Assembly (NCBI GenBank): GCA_947492175.1
Contig: CANLMQ010000004.1
Coordinates: 124,001 to 188,000, forward strand
From: an uncultured Draconibacterium sp.
Lineage (GTDB): Bacteria > Bacteroidota > Bacteroidia > Bacteroidales > Prolixibacteraceae
Length of the DNA: 64,000 nt
Reading direction: 5' to 3'
The position numbers and the translations under genes were made by a program. Below are positions 18,572-28,480 of this stretch, piece by piece. Position 1 is the first letter of the stretch. Each line of letters starts with the position of its first letter. Under the pieces are notes generated by a model. That model had not been told where the DNA came from, made no database searches, and saw nothing but the letters and a program-made list of their open reading frames with translations.

Positions 18572-20194
18572 TTAGTTAGAATTAACATCCCACCACAAAG
18601 GGATATTTTCAAGATCAGAGCCACCTAACAGTTGAACAGCTTTATCAACCTCTTCTGTATTTGCGTTTTTTTCGCTTTCAACAAAAGGACAACGCGTCTG
18701 TATCTGCCCGGCAGAAGGATTAATATTTGCATTAACCGAGTATTTTTTAGGATATAACTTAGGTAGTCTTGTTCTCCTGAACTCGGCCCATGCTTCGAAA
18801 CTAATGGGAAACAATGCAAGCCATTTTTGTGTCATAATTTGCTCATATTGTTTTTCCCTGTCGGAAGAAAACTTAACAGGAATATCTGTCATTGGTGGAT
18901 CGTAATAAGGTGGATTATCCGGTTCGACTGGTGTTGTTGTTCCATTAATATATTCCGATATTAAACTCATAGAATAAGTTTTCCCTTTCCATTGTTTTAT
19001 AGAAATCTCAATTCCTTTTTCATAAAACGACTGAGCTGTACCTCCCATATTCCAACCTCTCCAGGCGCCTTCTGCTTTTAAGAAGTATGCCTCGGAAGCA
19101 TTCATCACATTAATATCTGTTTCGTATTGTTTTCCATCTTCAAAGCGCGGGCCATATTTTGAAAATGCCCGAAAATATGTATAAACTTGCGGATTAGATC
19201 CACTTGCAAAACCATGATATCCTCCAATATTCCTTTTGTATAGTTCAGGAAATCTTCTGTTTACAGGATTTGATTCCACCGGAGACCAGAATTCTTCCAT
19301 CCGCGGATCGTTATACCCTTTTAGGACACTTTCCATATTTATACTCATCACATCCTGAAAAAAGGATTCCATTCGTGGCATTCCGTTACCTTCTTCATTC
19401 AAATCGCTAACCGGATACAAAGCATCGTCGTCGTTGGTTTCAAGCAATGGTCCGGCAGCCACTGCTGCTTCTGCTTCCTGTTTGGCTTTCTCCGGTTCTA
19501 CATTCGAAATTCGTATTGCCATTCTTAGACGAAGCGTATTGGCAAATTTTAACCATTTCGATACATCGCCGGAGTAAATCTTGTCGCCGGGGCCAAATAC
19601 TTTTAACCCGGAATTGTTATTGAGAGCATCTTTGAGCACAGTAACCGCGCTGGTAAGCTCTTCAAACATCATGTAATAAATATCTCTTTGATTATCGTAT
19701 GCAATGGTTTCTTTTCCACTACCGGCTTCGGTATAAGGCACAGGTCCCCAGATATCGGTAGCCCGTTGTAATTGAAATACTTTCCATATCTGAGCCAAAC
19801 TATAGGAAACCATGTCTCCCTTTCTTTCGGCATCATTCATAATACTAAGAATAGCAGGCAAACTCTGACTGTAGACATCATGAAATCCCGCGTCCTGCCA
19901 ACCTACACCTTGCATATACTGATCGTAAGATTGAATACCACATGAGATGTATCCGCAATTATTTAAAGCCAGAGTACTTGACATACGACTCATGTTGTTA
20001 GTTGTTGTCCACGAAAGACCTTCGTGAACACCATAAGCAAACAACTCCGCATATTCTTTAGGGCCTATTCCCATTAACTGGGATTTATTGGTATTAATTT
20101 CTTCAAAATTATCGGTACATGCTCCAAACAGAATAAAAAATACGATTAAGAAAAGCAATTTTGATACCTGACAGTTTGATTTATATTTGTTCAT
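18572..20194 (-). CDS. susD-like: SusD/RagB-like outer-membrane glycan-binding lipoprotein 1
   Basis: 540 residues with a lipoprotein signal (LIVFFILFGAC, Cys at about 26) followed by TDNFEEINTNKSQL, the usual N-terminus of the SusD_2-type branch. Characteristic segments include YSLAQIWKVFQLQRATDIWGPVPYTEA, LRLRMAIRISNV, AEAYFLKAEGAWRGWNMGG, and AEFRRTRLPKLYP near the C-terminus. SusD proteins cap the SusC pore and select the ligand. It starts 27 bp after the SusC stop, and an outer-membrane complex with it is expected. It is closely similar to the second SusD in the window (30811-32442), which suggests related ligands. Confidence 0.92.
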   Translation of the reverse strand: MNKYKSNCQVSKLLFLIVFFILFGACTDNFEEINTNKSQLMGIGPKEYAELFAYGVHEGLSWTTTNNMSRMSSTLALNNCGYISCGIQSYDQYMQGVGWQDAGFHDVYSQSLPAILSIMNDAERKGDMVSYSLAQIWKVFQLQRATDIWGPVPYTEAGSGKETIAYDNQRDIYYMMFEELTSAVTVLKDALNNNSGLKVFGPGDKIYSGDVSKWLKFANTLRLRMAIRISNVEPEKAKQEAEAAVAAGPLLETNDDDALYPVSDLNEEGNGMPRMESFFQDVMSINMESVLKGYNDPRMEEFWSPVESNPVNRRFPELYKRNIGGYHGFASGSNPQVYTYFRAFSKYGPRFEDGKQYETDINVMNASEAYFLKAEGAWRGWNMGGTAQSFYEKGIEISIKQWKGKTYSMSLISEYINGTTTPVEPDNPPYYDPPMTDIPVKFSSDREKQYEQIMTQKWLALFPISFEAWAEFRRTRLPKLYPKKYSVNANINPSAGQIQTRCPFVESEKNANTEEVDKAVQLLGGSDLENIPLWWDVNSN

Positions 20195-20221
20195 CCTTAA
20201 ATTCCTTTTATAGTTAAACTA

Positions 20222-23200
20222 TTATAATGTCAACTTAATATTGAAACCAACGTTTCTGGTGCCGGGCAAAAAGGCACTTTCAGACCCCTGCCCATTTTTT
20301 TCAAGGTCGTAGGTAACATCCGGATCGAACCATTTACATGCATTATAAATGTAAAAGAGGTTTCTACCAACCGCAGATACAGTAATATCTTTTATAACAG
20401 CACTTTTCACTGGAAGCGTATAACCAACCGATAATTCACGCAACCGTGAATTCGTAGCTTCATGGTTAAAAGCTTCGCCTGCGCCACTGGTAGCACGACC
20501 TCCAATATGTTTACCATACTGCTCTGCTGTTATTTCAATATCGTTGGGAACATAACTTACCGAACCATCTTCTGCCACTATTTCCTGCACACCATCGAAT
20601 ACAAAACCATCACGACCATCAAGTGTAGCTATACTTGTGCCGCTTCCCATCATTTGTGCCTCGGTAGCCGATTGCCTAACTCCTCCATAGTTCAGATCTA
20701 TTAAGAAATAAAGATTCCAGTTTTTATACTTGATATTACTATTCAAACTACTTCTCCAGTCGTAATTAAAATTTCCTAAGTAAACCTCGGAGTCCGCTGT
20801 TATTTGAGGGTATCCCAGATCATCGACAATAATTTCACCTGCATCATTACGAACAAAACCTTTTGATAAAATCTCGCCATATGGACGCCCCACAATAATC
20901 CAACTGTTACCAACAGATAAATCGGGAGCACTGATTCTATACCGATCCAATGTATTTGTAAGTTCAATAACCTTATTCCGGTTGCGTGAAAAATTCAGGT
21001 TAAGATCCCATTTTAAATCTTTTGTCTGAATGGGTACTGTTGTCATCATCACCTCAATCCCTTTGTTCTGAATATTCCCGCAATTAATTCCGGCACTGCT
21101 GTATCCTGATGATGGAGGAGATGTTACAAATACCAGTTGATTATATGTATTCGACTTATACCAGGTAAAATCAATCCCCAGGCGGTCTTTTAACATTCTC
21201 AGTTCGGCACCTGCTTCCCACGCTTTTGTACGTTCCGGAATTAAATCAGCAGGAACTTTTGAACCACTGGGTTTTACAATCCCCATTGCTCCATTTGAAC
21301 TACGTGTAAAAGTCTGGAAAATACTGGCAAATTCAGCTCCATTACCAACCTCAGCATATGAGCCTCTGATTTTGGCAAAGGATATAATTTGAGGCAAAGA
21401 AACCATATCTGATATCACACCAGTTAAACCAATCGACGGATAAAGATAATCAAACGGAGCTGGAAGTGTTGAGTTCCAGTCGCTACGTGCGGTTACATCA
21501 AGAAAGAGTAAATTCTGGTAGCCCAACTGAAAAGTACCATAAAGCGATTGAGTTTGCAAATGCCAGTATCCATCAGATGTTTTTGTTTTTACACCGTTTT
21601 CCAGGTAAAATTTGTTTTCAATAACCAATCCCTCCATAGTCTCAGAGCTGAGCCACTCTCCCCGCGAATCCCTGATTTCTGCTCCGAAATTTGCTGTTAC
21701 CTGAAATCTATCAAATAAATCTTTATTGAATCCCAATAAAACATCTGCATTAAGGTTTTGCCCGTTATTGTTCCTTAATTTGTACTTTCCTTTCCCGGAG
21801 GCAACATACTGCGTGTCCCAATACAACATCAATTCCTCACTACTTGAGTTGCTTGTCATCTGCCCTCTGGCCTGAAGATAAAGCCATGGTTTAATGTTGT
21901 ATTTTAATGCTGCAACAGCATTAAGTTTACTGCTTTTATTAATTGCCTCGCGTCCGTCAGTCGACCAATACGGATTGATTACACTTGTCGAGTTCGGAGC
22001 CCAAGTGAGCTGTTTCTGTGAAAGCGACTCATCAATATAAGAAGCAGCACTAATATCTGAAGTACGGATACTTCTTGGCATTTTTGTCAGTTGCCACATG
22101 GGGCTGAATAAATCGTCACCGGTTACAGGTGCGTTTTCAGTTTGCGCTTTTTGCCAGGTAATTATAAAATCGAGATTAAGGTTTTTTATTAACTCCGCAT
22201 TCATTCTTAAATTAAAATTATGACGGGTCATGTCATTTGCCGGAATTAATCCGCCTGCAGTTATGTTGGTATAAGAAAAATAGGCTGTTGATTTTTCTTT
22301 TCCCATGCTGTATGCCAGGCTGTTGGTTATGTTATAACCGGTTCTGAAAAAGTCTTTAATGTTATCTGCTTGTGCCTCTAAAGACACTTCTTTGCCGGTC
22401 CAGTCGGTAACCATTTGTCCATCCATCTTCGGTCCCCAACTCGATACTTCTTCATTTGGATTATATGTACCGCTGTTTCCCTGCCCGTATTCATTCTGAA
22501 ACTCAGGATATAAGTAAGGTAAATCGAATGAGGTTAAAGAACTAACCTGAACCTTTGTTTTGTCTTTTTCACCCTTTTTGGTTGTAACAATAACGACCCC
22601 GTTTGCAGCAACTGCCCCATAAAGCGCTGATGCCGAAGGCCCTTTTAATACATTAATTTTTTCAACATCGTCGGGATTAATACCATCCAATCCAAAGTTG
22701 GAAGGAACCCCATCTACAATAATTAAAGGAGTATTACCCCCACTAATTGAACGTTCACCTCTGATAATTATACGAGAACCGGATCCAACACCTCCGGCAC
22801 CGGAACCTGTAGTAACTGCAACTCCGGCCAATTTTCCGGCAAGCATATTACCAAGGCTTATGTCTTTTACCGTGGTAACCGCATCTACATTTACCTGCTG
22901 GGTTGCATAGGTTAATGTTCTTTTATTCTTTTCGATTCCCAATGCAGTTACCACAACTTCATCAAGCGATGTCACATCTTCTTCCAACTGGACATTTATA
23001 GCTGATCTGCCATTAATTTCAACTTCTTGTGTTTCTAAACCAACAAACGAAAATACAAGTACCTCTGTATTTTCGGGTACCGACAATGAATACTCTCCAT
23101 CAAGATTAGTAACTATACCAGTTGTTGTCCCTTTTACCAGTACTGAAACTCCGGGAATAGGCTCTCCGTTTTTATCGGTTACCTTTCCTTTAATCTCAAG

Positions 23201-23617
23201 TTTTTTTTGTGGTACTTTTTCTTCCGACTCGGTAGGCTCTGCTTTAGGGATATTTTTTTCTTTAATAATTACCTGCCGGTCTCTTATTAGGTAATCGGTT
23301 TTATCCTTGTCAAGAATCCTTTCAAGAATTGTATCGATAGGTACATCGGTATAATTTACAGATTCAAAATTCTGTTTCGAAAGAACATCGTAATTATAAA
23401 GGAATACAAATTCACTCTGCTTTTCAATCTCTTCAAAAATCTCCTCAAGGGTAACGTCTTTTAGATTTAGATTCAACTTTGTACTCTGCGAATAGGTACT
23501 GTACCCTACTGCATGCAGAACAAAAAGAAATGAAAAGAATACCGTTAACTTCATAATACGATAAAGTCTTTTGAGACCTCCTTCCTCAGGAAATCTTACG
23601 ATTCGTTTTTTTTTCAT
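20222..23617 (-). CDS. susC-like: SusC/RagA-type TonB-dependent transporter 1 with STN signalling domain
   Basis: 1131 residues. After the signal region (MKLTVFFSFLFVLHAV, preceded by a basic N-terminus) comes an STN domain (about 45-125, LNLKDVTLEEIFEEIEKQS). That domain is found in transporters that signal through FecR to an ECF sigma factor. A CarboxypepD_reg-like beta domain (about 145-220, KGKVTDKNGEPIPGVSV) leads into DEVVVTALGIEKNKR, then a plug (SRIIIRGERS, PLIIVDGVP, ASALYGAVAANGVVIVTTKKG) and the barrel, ending in NVGFNIKLTL. It imports oligosaccharides across the outer membrane with TonB energy. Its gene lies downstream of fecR-like 1 with a hairpin in the 95-bp gap. Confidence 0.93.
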   Translation of the reverse strand: MKKKRIVRFPEEGGLKRLYRIMKLTVFFSFLFVLHAVGYSTYSQSTKLNLNLKDVTLEEIFEEIEKQSEFVFLYNYDVLSKQNFESVNYTDVPIDTILERILDKDKTDYLIRDRQVIIKEKNIPKAEPTESEEKVPQKKLEIKGKVTDKNGEPIPGVSVLVKGTTTGIVTNLDGEYSLSVPENTEVLVFSFVGLETQEVEINGRSAINVQLEEDVTSLDEVVVTALGIEKNKRTLTYATQQVNVDAVTTVKDISLGNMLAGKLAGVAVTTGSGAGGVGSGSRIIIRGERSISGGNTPLIIVDGVPSNFGLDGINPDDVEKINVLKGPSASALYGAVAANGVVIVTTKKGEKDKTKVQVSSLTSFDLPYLYPEFQNEYGQGNSGTYNPNEEVSSWGPKMDGQMVTDWTGKEVSLEAQADNIKDFFRTGYNITNSLAYSMGKEKSTAYFSYTNITAGGLIPANDMTRHNFNLRMNAELIKNLNLDFIITWQKAQTENAPVTGDDLFSPMWQLTKMPRSIRTSDISAASYIDESLSQKQLTWAPNSTSVINPYWSTDGREAINKSSKLNAVAALKYNIKPWLYLQARGQMTSNSSSEELMLYWDTQYVASGKGKYKLRNNNGQNLNADVLLGFNKDLFDRFQVTANFGAEIRDSRGEWLSSETMEGLVIENKFYLENGVKTKTSDGYWHLQTQSLYGTFQLGYQNLLFLDVTARSDWNSTLPAPFDYLYPSIGLTGVISDMVSLPQIISFAKIRGSYAEVGNGAEFASIFQTFTRSSNGAMGIVKPSGSKVPADLIPERTKAWEAGAELRMLKDRLGIDFTWYKSNTYNQLVFVTSPPSSGYSSAGINCGNIQNKGIEVMMTTVPIQTKDLKWDLNLNFSRNRNKVIELTNTLDRYRISAPDLSVGNSWIIVGRPYGEILSKGFVRNDAGEIIVDDLGYPQITADSEVYLGNFNYDWRSSLNSNIKYKNWNLYFLIDLNYGGVRQSATEAQMMGSGTSIATLDGRDGFVFDGVQEIVAEDGSVSYVPNDIEITAEQYGKHIGGRATSGAGEAFNHEATNSRLRELSVGYTLPVKSAVIKDITVSAVGRNLFYIYNACKWFDPDVTYDLEKNGQGSESAFLPGTRNVGFNIKLTL

Positions 23618-23674
23618 AAATTTGCAACGTTTTTATTAACAAATACTTTACCTGGTCTATCATCAGGAATTGTG

Positions 23675-23700
23675 ACGAAGGATGTGCCAGCATCCTTCGT
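23675..23700. other. Perfect hairpin between fecR-like 1 and susC-like 1
   Basis: ACGAAGGATG pairs with CATCCTTCGT around a 6-base loop. It lies just past the FecR stop (23713) and before the SusC start (23617). On the plus strand it is followed by TTTTTG, like a terminator for antisense transcription. On the sense (minus) strand there is no T-run, so it may instead stabilise or attenuate the transcript between anti-sigma and transporter. Confidence 0.5.
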
Positions 23701-23712
23701 TTTTGTTTCGAT

Positions 23713-24903
23713 TTATTTAATTAAAAATTCAGTTTCATTTAGTTTATTCAGTTTCAGTGATGCAGTAATGGCAAGGTTTTCAAGTACAACCTCCATTTGC
23801 TTATTCAGATCTAGTTTCCCGCCAATGCATACAGAACCTTTTAGCGGGTCTTCAAATTTTATTGTAATGTTGTAATACCTTTCCAGCTTTTTCACAATAC
23901 GGTTTAGTGCAAGATTTTCGAAAAGAAGAATTCCCTGCGTCCACAAGGTATAATTGTCGGGATTAACTTTTGCTATATTTATTTTATCGGAGTGATTATC
24001 CCAAGAAGCCATTTCTCCAGGAGACAATCGCATCTCTTCTTTTTGCAAAATTCCCCTTTTATGAATTATGTTTACAACTCCGTCGGTAAGTACTGTTTCG
24101 AAATTAGTATCTGAATTGTAAGCCGACACATTAAACCGGGTTCCCAAAACCTCAACAGAAAAACGATCATCAGGGGTTTTAACAATGAAAGGTGAGTTTT
24201 TATTCTCAGCTACTTCAAAATAGGCCTCTCCGTCAATATATACTTCCCGTTTGTTTTTATCAAAAGTAGATGGATAAATAAGTTGGCTTCCCGAATTTAC
24301 ATGTATCCAGGTATCATCAGACAACTGCAATTTACTTCTTTTCCCATATGGAACAATCAGTGTATTCTTTTCGCCCTTGTTTTCTTCCACCGAAAAAGCT
24401 TCATCTCCGGCATGTACCTGCACTTCACCTGTCGACTCATAATTAATTACTGAATTATCTTCGTCGATTGAAACGCTCTCGTTATTGGACAAAACAAGCT
24501 GAACTGATTTTTGATCCCGCACCTCATTATCACTCAAAACATAATCGGAATAGCTACTGTGCTGCCAGCTTGAAAAATACATATACGCTCCGGCTGTAAC
24601 CAAAATCAGAACCACAGCGGCACTCCTGAAGAAATATTTTCTAAATCGGATGCGTTTTTGATTTTTGTTTTGCTCTTCAACCTGCTTATAAAGCAGCAAC
24701 AAAATCTCGTAACGTTCTTTCGAAGAAAGAGAATCATCTTTGGTAACTAAAAACGATAAGGATTCTTTTAATTGAAGTATCTTCTTCCGGGTTTCCGGAT
24801 ATTTGTCAAGATAATTTTTCCAGTATAAATCAGTTTCGTCGTCCGGATTAAAAACCCATCTAACAAATTTCTCATTTTCCAGGTATTTCGAATAGTCCGT
24901 CAT
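23713..24903 (-). CDS. FecR-type anti-sigma factor 1
   Basis: 396 residues. The cytoplasmic N-terminus (about 1-83) would bind the sigma factor, and one transmembrane helix follows (about 90-108, SAAVVLILVTAGAYMYF). The periplasmic FecR domain (about 180-290) has IVPYGKRSKLQLSDDTWIHV, GEAYFEVAENKNSPF and VEVLGTRFNVSAY. The C-terminal DUF4974 domain (about 325-396, LLFENLALNRIVKKLERYYN) would contact the STN domain of the partner SusC. It holds the ECF sigma inactive until the transporter is loaded. It starts 63 bp after the sigma gene's stop, as in typical cassettes. Confidence 0.9.
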   Translation of the reverse strand: MTDYSKYLENEKFVRWVFNPDDETDLYWKNYLDKYPETRKKILQLKESLSFLVTKDDSLSSKERYEILLLLYKQVEEQNKNQKRIRFRKYFFRSAAVVLILVTAGAYMYFSSWQHSSYSDYVLSDNEVRDQKSVQLVLSNNESVSIDEDNSVINYESTGEVQVHAGDEAFSVEENKGEKNTLIVPYGKRSKLQLSDDTWIHVNSGSQLIYPSTFDKNKREVYIDGEAYFEVAENKNSPFIVKTPDDRFSVEVLGTRFNVSAYNSDTNFETVLTDGVVNIIHKRGILQKEEMRLSPGEMASWDNHSDKINIAKVNPDNYTLWTQGILLFENLALNRIVKKLERYYNITIKFEDPLKGSVCIGGKLDLNKQMEVVLENLAITASLKLNKLNETEFLIK

Positions 24904-24966
24904 CTATGCTGTTTACCCTAATAAGTAAATGAAGGCATAAAACGTGGACAAAATTTTGCATAAAAA

Positions 24967-25554
24967 TTAAAATAAAAGAAAAATAAGGTTTGAATTGTCT
25001 CCTAATGATTGCCTTATTTTTTTAACCGTGCGATAAACCTGCTTTTTTGCCGATTCTGCTGAAATATTAGTAATGATTGCAATTTCCGAATAGGTCAACT
25101 CCTGCATAAAACGCAAATAAAGAATCTCTTTTTGATTAGCACTAAGTTCTTTCAGAATATCATTTACCAGTTGCTTTTTTTCTTCTTCAATTTCGGTCTC
25201 AATTAATTCTCTTTCAAACGAATATTCAACAATAAAATCAGGTACAATTTTTTTATTCAGCTTTAATATATTTCGTTCTCTTTGTTCTTTCCGAAATATT
25301 GTATGCTTTAATGATTTTAGCAAATAGAATTTGAGATTACTGGCATTTGAAAGTGATAAGCGTCTGACATACAAATCATAAAAAACTTCCTGAATACAAT
25401 CTTTTACCAATTCTCTGTTTGAGGTTAATTTTGTAGCGTACTTAAATAACTGATCAACATAACGATTATAAATCGAAGCAAAAGCTAACTGGTTTCCGTT
25501 CTTAAACTCCTTCCACAAATAAGAATCATTAAATTCTATGTTCTTATTACTCAT
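24967..25554 (-). CDS. ECF sigma-70 factor 1 (FecI-type)
   Basis: 195 residues with region 2 (about 20-90, QLAFASIYNRYVDQLFKYA and CIQEVFYDLYVRR) and region 4 (about 135-185, ELSANQKEILYLRFMQELTYSEIAIITNIS, a helix-turn-helix). There is no signal or membrane segment. It is expected to direct RNA polymerase to promoters of the adjacent SusC/D genes when released by FecR-like 1. A TATGTTTG box at 25635-25642 (minus strand) may be its own promoter. The protein is distinct from the second sigma factor at 37275, so the two cassettes may be induced separately. Confidence 0.9.
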   Translation of the reverse strand: MSNKNIEFNDSYLWKEFKNGNQLAFASIYNRYVDQLFKYATKLTSNRELVKDCIQEVFYDLYVRRLSLSNASNLKFYLLKSLKHTIFRKEQRERNILKLNKKIVPDFIVEYSFERELIETEIEEEKKQLVNDILKELSANQKEILYLRFMQELTYSEIAIITNISAESAKKQVYRTVKKIRQSLGDNSNLIFLLF

Positions 25555-25634
25555 ACGAAATTCGTGTTTTTCAGATCAATTACATTATTGAGCTATTGAA
25601 AATACCTATAGCATTTATTACAATCCAACGTCTA

Positions 25635-25670
25635 CAAACATAGAGTTACTTATCCATTGTTTTTCGAAAA
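25635..25670 (-). promoter_or_regulatory. Possible promoter of sigma/fecR cassette 1
   Basis: On the minus strand TATGTTTG (25635-25642) matches the Bacteroidota -7 box TAnnTTTG. The region about 20 bp upstream reads TTTTCG rather than TTTG, so the -33 box is imperfect. It lies about 80 bp before the sigma start codon. Nothing else stands out in the 25555-25850 gap. Confidence 0.35.
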
Positions 25671-25850
25671 TAAAATTATAGCAACTAAATCTGTACAAAA
25701 GCTATATTAATCATAACTATTTCCAAACTTAACAAAAAATATTGATGAGTAAATGCTCTTGTAAGAAAATCTGTTTGGAACTTTTAAGCAAAGTTCTGAG
25801 GTGCAAAAAAAAACTTTAGTTTTAATTCGGTTTTAAGTTGAAACATACTG

Positions 25851-25887
25851 AAATAAGAACGAATACTACTTATATTCGTTCTTATTT
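25851..25887 (-). terminator. Terminator hairpin after the metallophosphoesterase gene
   Basis: A perfect 15-bp stem, AAATAAGAACGAATA with TATTCGTTCTTATTT and a 7-base loop, 17 bp past the stop at 25905. The tail is short (ATTT), so it may terminate through the stem's strength and could act on either strand. Confidence 0.65.
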
Positions 25888-25904
25888 CACCCTTTTAAGT
25901 ACCC

Positions 25905-26753
25905 TTATTTATTGGTGTCTATACCTGTCTCAATAAATTTAATATCTGCAGTATTGTTTTTGATTGTAACAAACACAAAACCATTATTCAACCCAAGATG
26001 AGGCTCAAACCACGTACTTCCTCCTGATATATAATGTATTCCATTAATCAACAAATTCATATAAACATGATTGTGCCCCTGAAGAACCATTTTCAAATTA
26101 TGATCATTAAAAAGATTCAGGATGGCTTCCGACTCAGCGGAAAGAGCCTGGCTTTGGGAATCGTATAAAGCTTTTGGAAATATAAATGGAGTATGTTTAA
26201 AAATTACAATTGGCGTTTTTTTATCTGTTTCATTTAATTCGTTTTTTAACCAATTGATTTGAACAGAATCAACACCAGTTGCATAATTTCTTTTTTCTTC
26301 AAGGATTTTCATCCCATCCAGTAAAATAAACTTCCAGCCGGAATGAATAAAACTTCGATATCGCTTGCCATACCTTTTTTCATACATGGCTTTGCCCCAA
26401 AGAGGGTGCGAGGTATCCATTCCGCTCTCTGCGGTAAGGCCAACAATTTCATGATTCCCTATCCCGTAATAAATGGGCATATTCAGCTGTTTAAATTTGA
26501 CATCCATAAAGTCAAATAAAATTTTAGCCTTTTTCTCATCCACGTTTTTGGCAGTGTAAATCATATCGCCTCCTGTTAGAATAAAATCAGGATTGAGTTT
26601 GTTAACTTTTTTAATAACATTATCGAAATCAGCAACAACTGCAGAATCGGGGCTTAAATGAATATCGGGCAAAAAAACAAACGAGAAATCTTTTTGCCCA
26701 AAGAGCAGTATGTTTTGAAGAATAAATACTAAGAGTATAAAAGATTTTTTCAC
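25905..26753 (-). CDS. Secreted calcineurin-like metallophosphoesterase
   Basis: 282 residues with a Sec signal (MKKSFILLVFILQNILLFGQ). The metal-site motifs are in order: FLPDIHLS, LTGGDMIY, YGIGNHEIVG, IFKHTPF and LQGHNHVY, then HYISGGSTW. It lacks the Fn3 and PA14 domains of the phosphatase at 7212 and is about half its length, so the two are not duplicates. It may hydrolyse a phosphoester on a glycan or a released nucleotide or sugar phosphate in the periplasm. It is the last gene of a three-gene unit, 13 bp after the GHL10-like gene. The exact substrate is unknown. Confidence 0.8.
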   Translation of the reverse strand: MKKSFILLVFILQNILLFGQKDFSFVFLPDIHLSPDSAVVADFDNVIKKVNKLNPDFILTGGDMIYTAKNVDEKKAKILFDFMDVKFKQLNMPIYYGIGNHEIVGLTAESGMDTSHPLWGKAMYEKRYGKRYRSFIHSGWKFILLDGMKILEEKRNYATGVDSVQINWLKNELNETDKKTPIVIFKHTPFIFPKALYDSQSQALSAESEAILNLFNDHNLKMVLQGHNHVYMNLLINGIHYISGGSTWFEPHLGLNNGFVFVTIKNNTADIKFIETGIDTNK

Positions 26754-26766
26754 AACAATTACCTTT

Positions 26767-28416
26767 TTATTTACACACAGAAATCAATTTTCTCATTTCC
26801 ATATCTTCCAGATCGCGACAGAAGAATAGTGCAGCATCTTTTAGAACTTTATCTTTATCTGATGCTTCTGCTGCGATATATAACTCATTTATCCCTGATT
26901 TTACTGATGCCTGATCTACTTCAAATATATAAAGCCCGCTGTCTAAAGCCTTTTTAAATTTTGCTTCAGAACCGTTTATTTTCACTGCCAAATTAGCCGA
27001 ATCAACATTCTCAGCATATATCAGGGCATATACATTAGCATTAGCAGATTCGTCACCTAATTCGATAGCAAAGTTGAATGGCTCCGAATTAAATTTCTGG
27101 TGATTGCCGGGAGTTGGCGCTAATATGGGCATTTTGTAATAGTCATTTCCGTTTTTAAGGTATTTGGCTGCGTTTTTAAAACGATAGGTTACAAAATACA
27201 GGTTATTTGTCTTTGCCAGTTTTTCAGGATAACCAATCTCATAAAGATATTTCGCCCTTGTATTGTATTCGTTAAAAGAATATATTCCATCCAGTCCTGC
27301 CGCCCATGCAGCAGCAGCTCGGGCCCGAAATACAGAATTTTGCTCACGAACAAGTAAGGGATGCTCCTCTTTCACCCTGGATTCACTGAATCCGGCATAT
27401 ATTTTCACATCTCCTTTTTTCCCTAGTTTGGCGAAGTTTTGCCAAAAATCCAATCGAAAATAGCCGGAACCAACTACAATATCTACCAAACCCTCTTCAA
27501 TCCATCGTTCGATATCAATGCCTGCCCCTTTTACGTATTCAGGCAAGGTAGGCATTCTCATGAGAACCAGAATAGGATTGCCTCTTTTCATACCAGCCTC
27601 TTCAGTTACTTTTCTGATTTTCGAAACCATATCAGTGAGCATATCCAGCTGTTCCTGGCTGGCAACTTCCCCTCTTCCCACATTTTCAAACAAGTTTAAA
27701 TGCCTAAAAAAATCCAGTTCAACGCCATCTACATCGTAATTTTCGCATACTTCTTTATAAAATTGAACGCACCGGTCTCTTACTTCCTGATGCGTAAAAT
27801 CAACCGAACTCCACCGTCCGTGTGGCAATACTTCCCCAACATCTCCATATAAAAACTGCGGATTGTTTTCTTTAAATTTTGTCCACAAATGATGTGGCTT
27901 GTCAGCCCGGTGAACTGCATCATGAGTATCATTCATACGGTTCGACCAGAATATTTCAAAGCCATTGTCTCTTGCAAATTCAACATTAATATTTAACGGA
28001 TCGGTACCATCGGCTAGCATTTCCGCAGTTATATTTCGGGAATCTTCATTCCGCCCGAATTCAAAACCATGCTTTACCAACAACTCTCCGGCTTTGGTGT
28101 TATGGGTAAAATTACCAAATCCTGATGCCGTGGGACAGAATGAAATGGTACTTACATCGGTACCAATTAAACCTGCGGTCCGTTTACTCAGGAAATTTGT
28201 TACCGTATATTTTTCATTTATGGGAAAGTAAAATACATCACAACCATCGTTATTATGAATAAGCCTTCTGGGTTTATTTAGCTTTTCTGCCCTTAATTCC
28301 CGGTACTTCTCAATGGAATTAATGCTATTATTTTTTTTATCAACTGAATTACATGAAGTTAGAATTATCGAGTACGTTAAAATAAGAAGGGTTGTTGCTA
28401 ATACGTTTTTTTTCAT
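26767..28416 (-). CDS. GHL10-like TIM-barrel lipoprotein
   Basis: Start set at the Met at 28416, which gives a lipoprotein signal MKKNVLATTLLILTYSIILT followed by SC (Cys22); an upstream in-frame Met at 28443 adds nine residues with no benefit. The body looks like a (beta/alpha)8 barrel related to GHL10 (glycosyl-hydrolase-like family 10). YDVDGVELDFFRHLNLF carries acidic residues at a strand end, followed by a helical segment and LVLMRMP, then EGLVDIVVGSGYFRLDF and IYAGFSES. A C-terminal beta domain (about 440-530) follows. GHL10 proteins are glycosidase relatives, many uncharacterised. It sits between a beta-helix protein and a phosphoesterase and probably acts on a released oligosaccharide. 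Confidence 0.55.
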   Translation of the reverse strand: MKKNVLATTLLILTYSIILTSCNSVDKKNNSINSIEKYRELRAEKLNKPRRLIHNNDGCDVFYFPINEKYTVTNFLSKRTAGLIGTDVSTISFCPTASGFGNFTHNTKAGELLVKHGFEFGRNEDSRNITAEMLADGTDPLNINVEFARDNGFEIFWSNRMNDTHDAVHRADKPHHLWTKFKENNPQFLYGDVGEVLPHGRWSSVDFTHQEVRDRCVQFYKEVCENYDVDGVELDFFRHLNLFENVGRGEVASQEQLDMLTDMVSKIRKVTEEAGMKRGNPILVLMRMPTLPEYVKGAGIDIERWIEEGLVDIVVGSGYFRLDFWQNFAKLGKKGDVKIYAGFSESRVKEEHPLLVREQNSVFRARAAAAWAAGLDGIYSFNEYNTRAKYLYEIGYPEKLAKTNNLYFVTYRFKNAAKYLKNGNDYYKMPILAPTPGNHQKFNSEPFNFAIELGDESANANVYALIYAENVDSANLAVKINGSEAKFKKALDSGLYIFEVDQASVKSGINELYIAAEASDKDKVLKDAALFFCRDLEDMEMRKLISVCK

Positions 28417-28480
28417 AATTGTTGGATTTACAAGGTAGTTCATAGTTTTTTATATTGATTCGTGTTTTTACTTGTATTGA

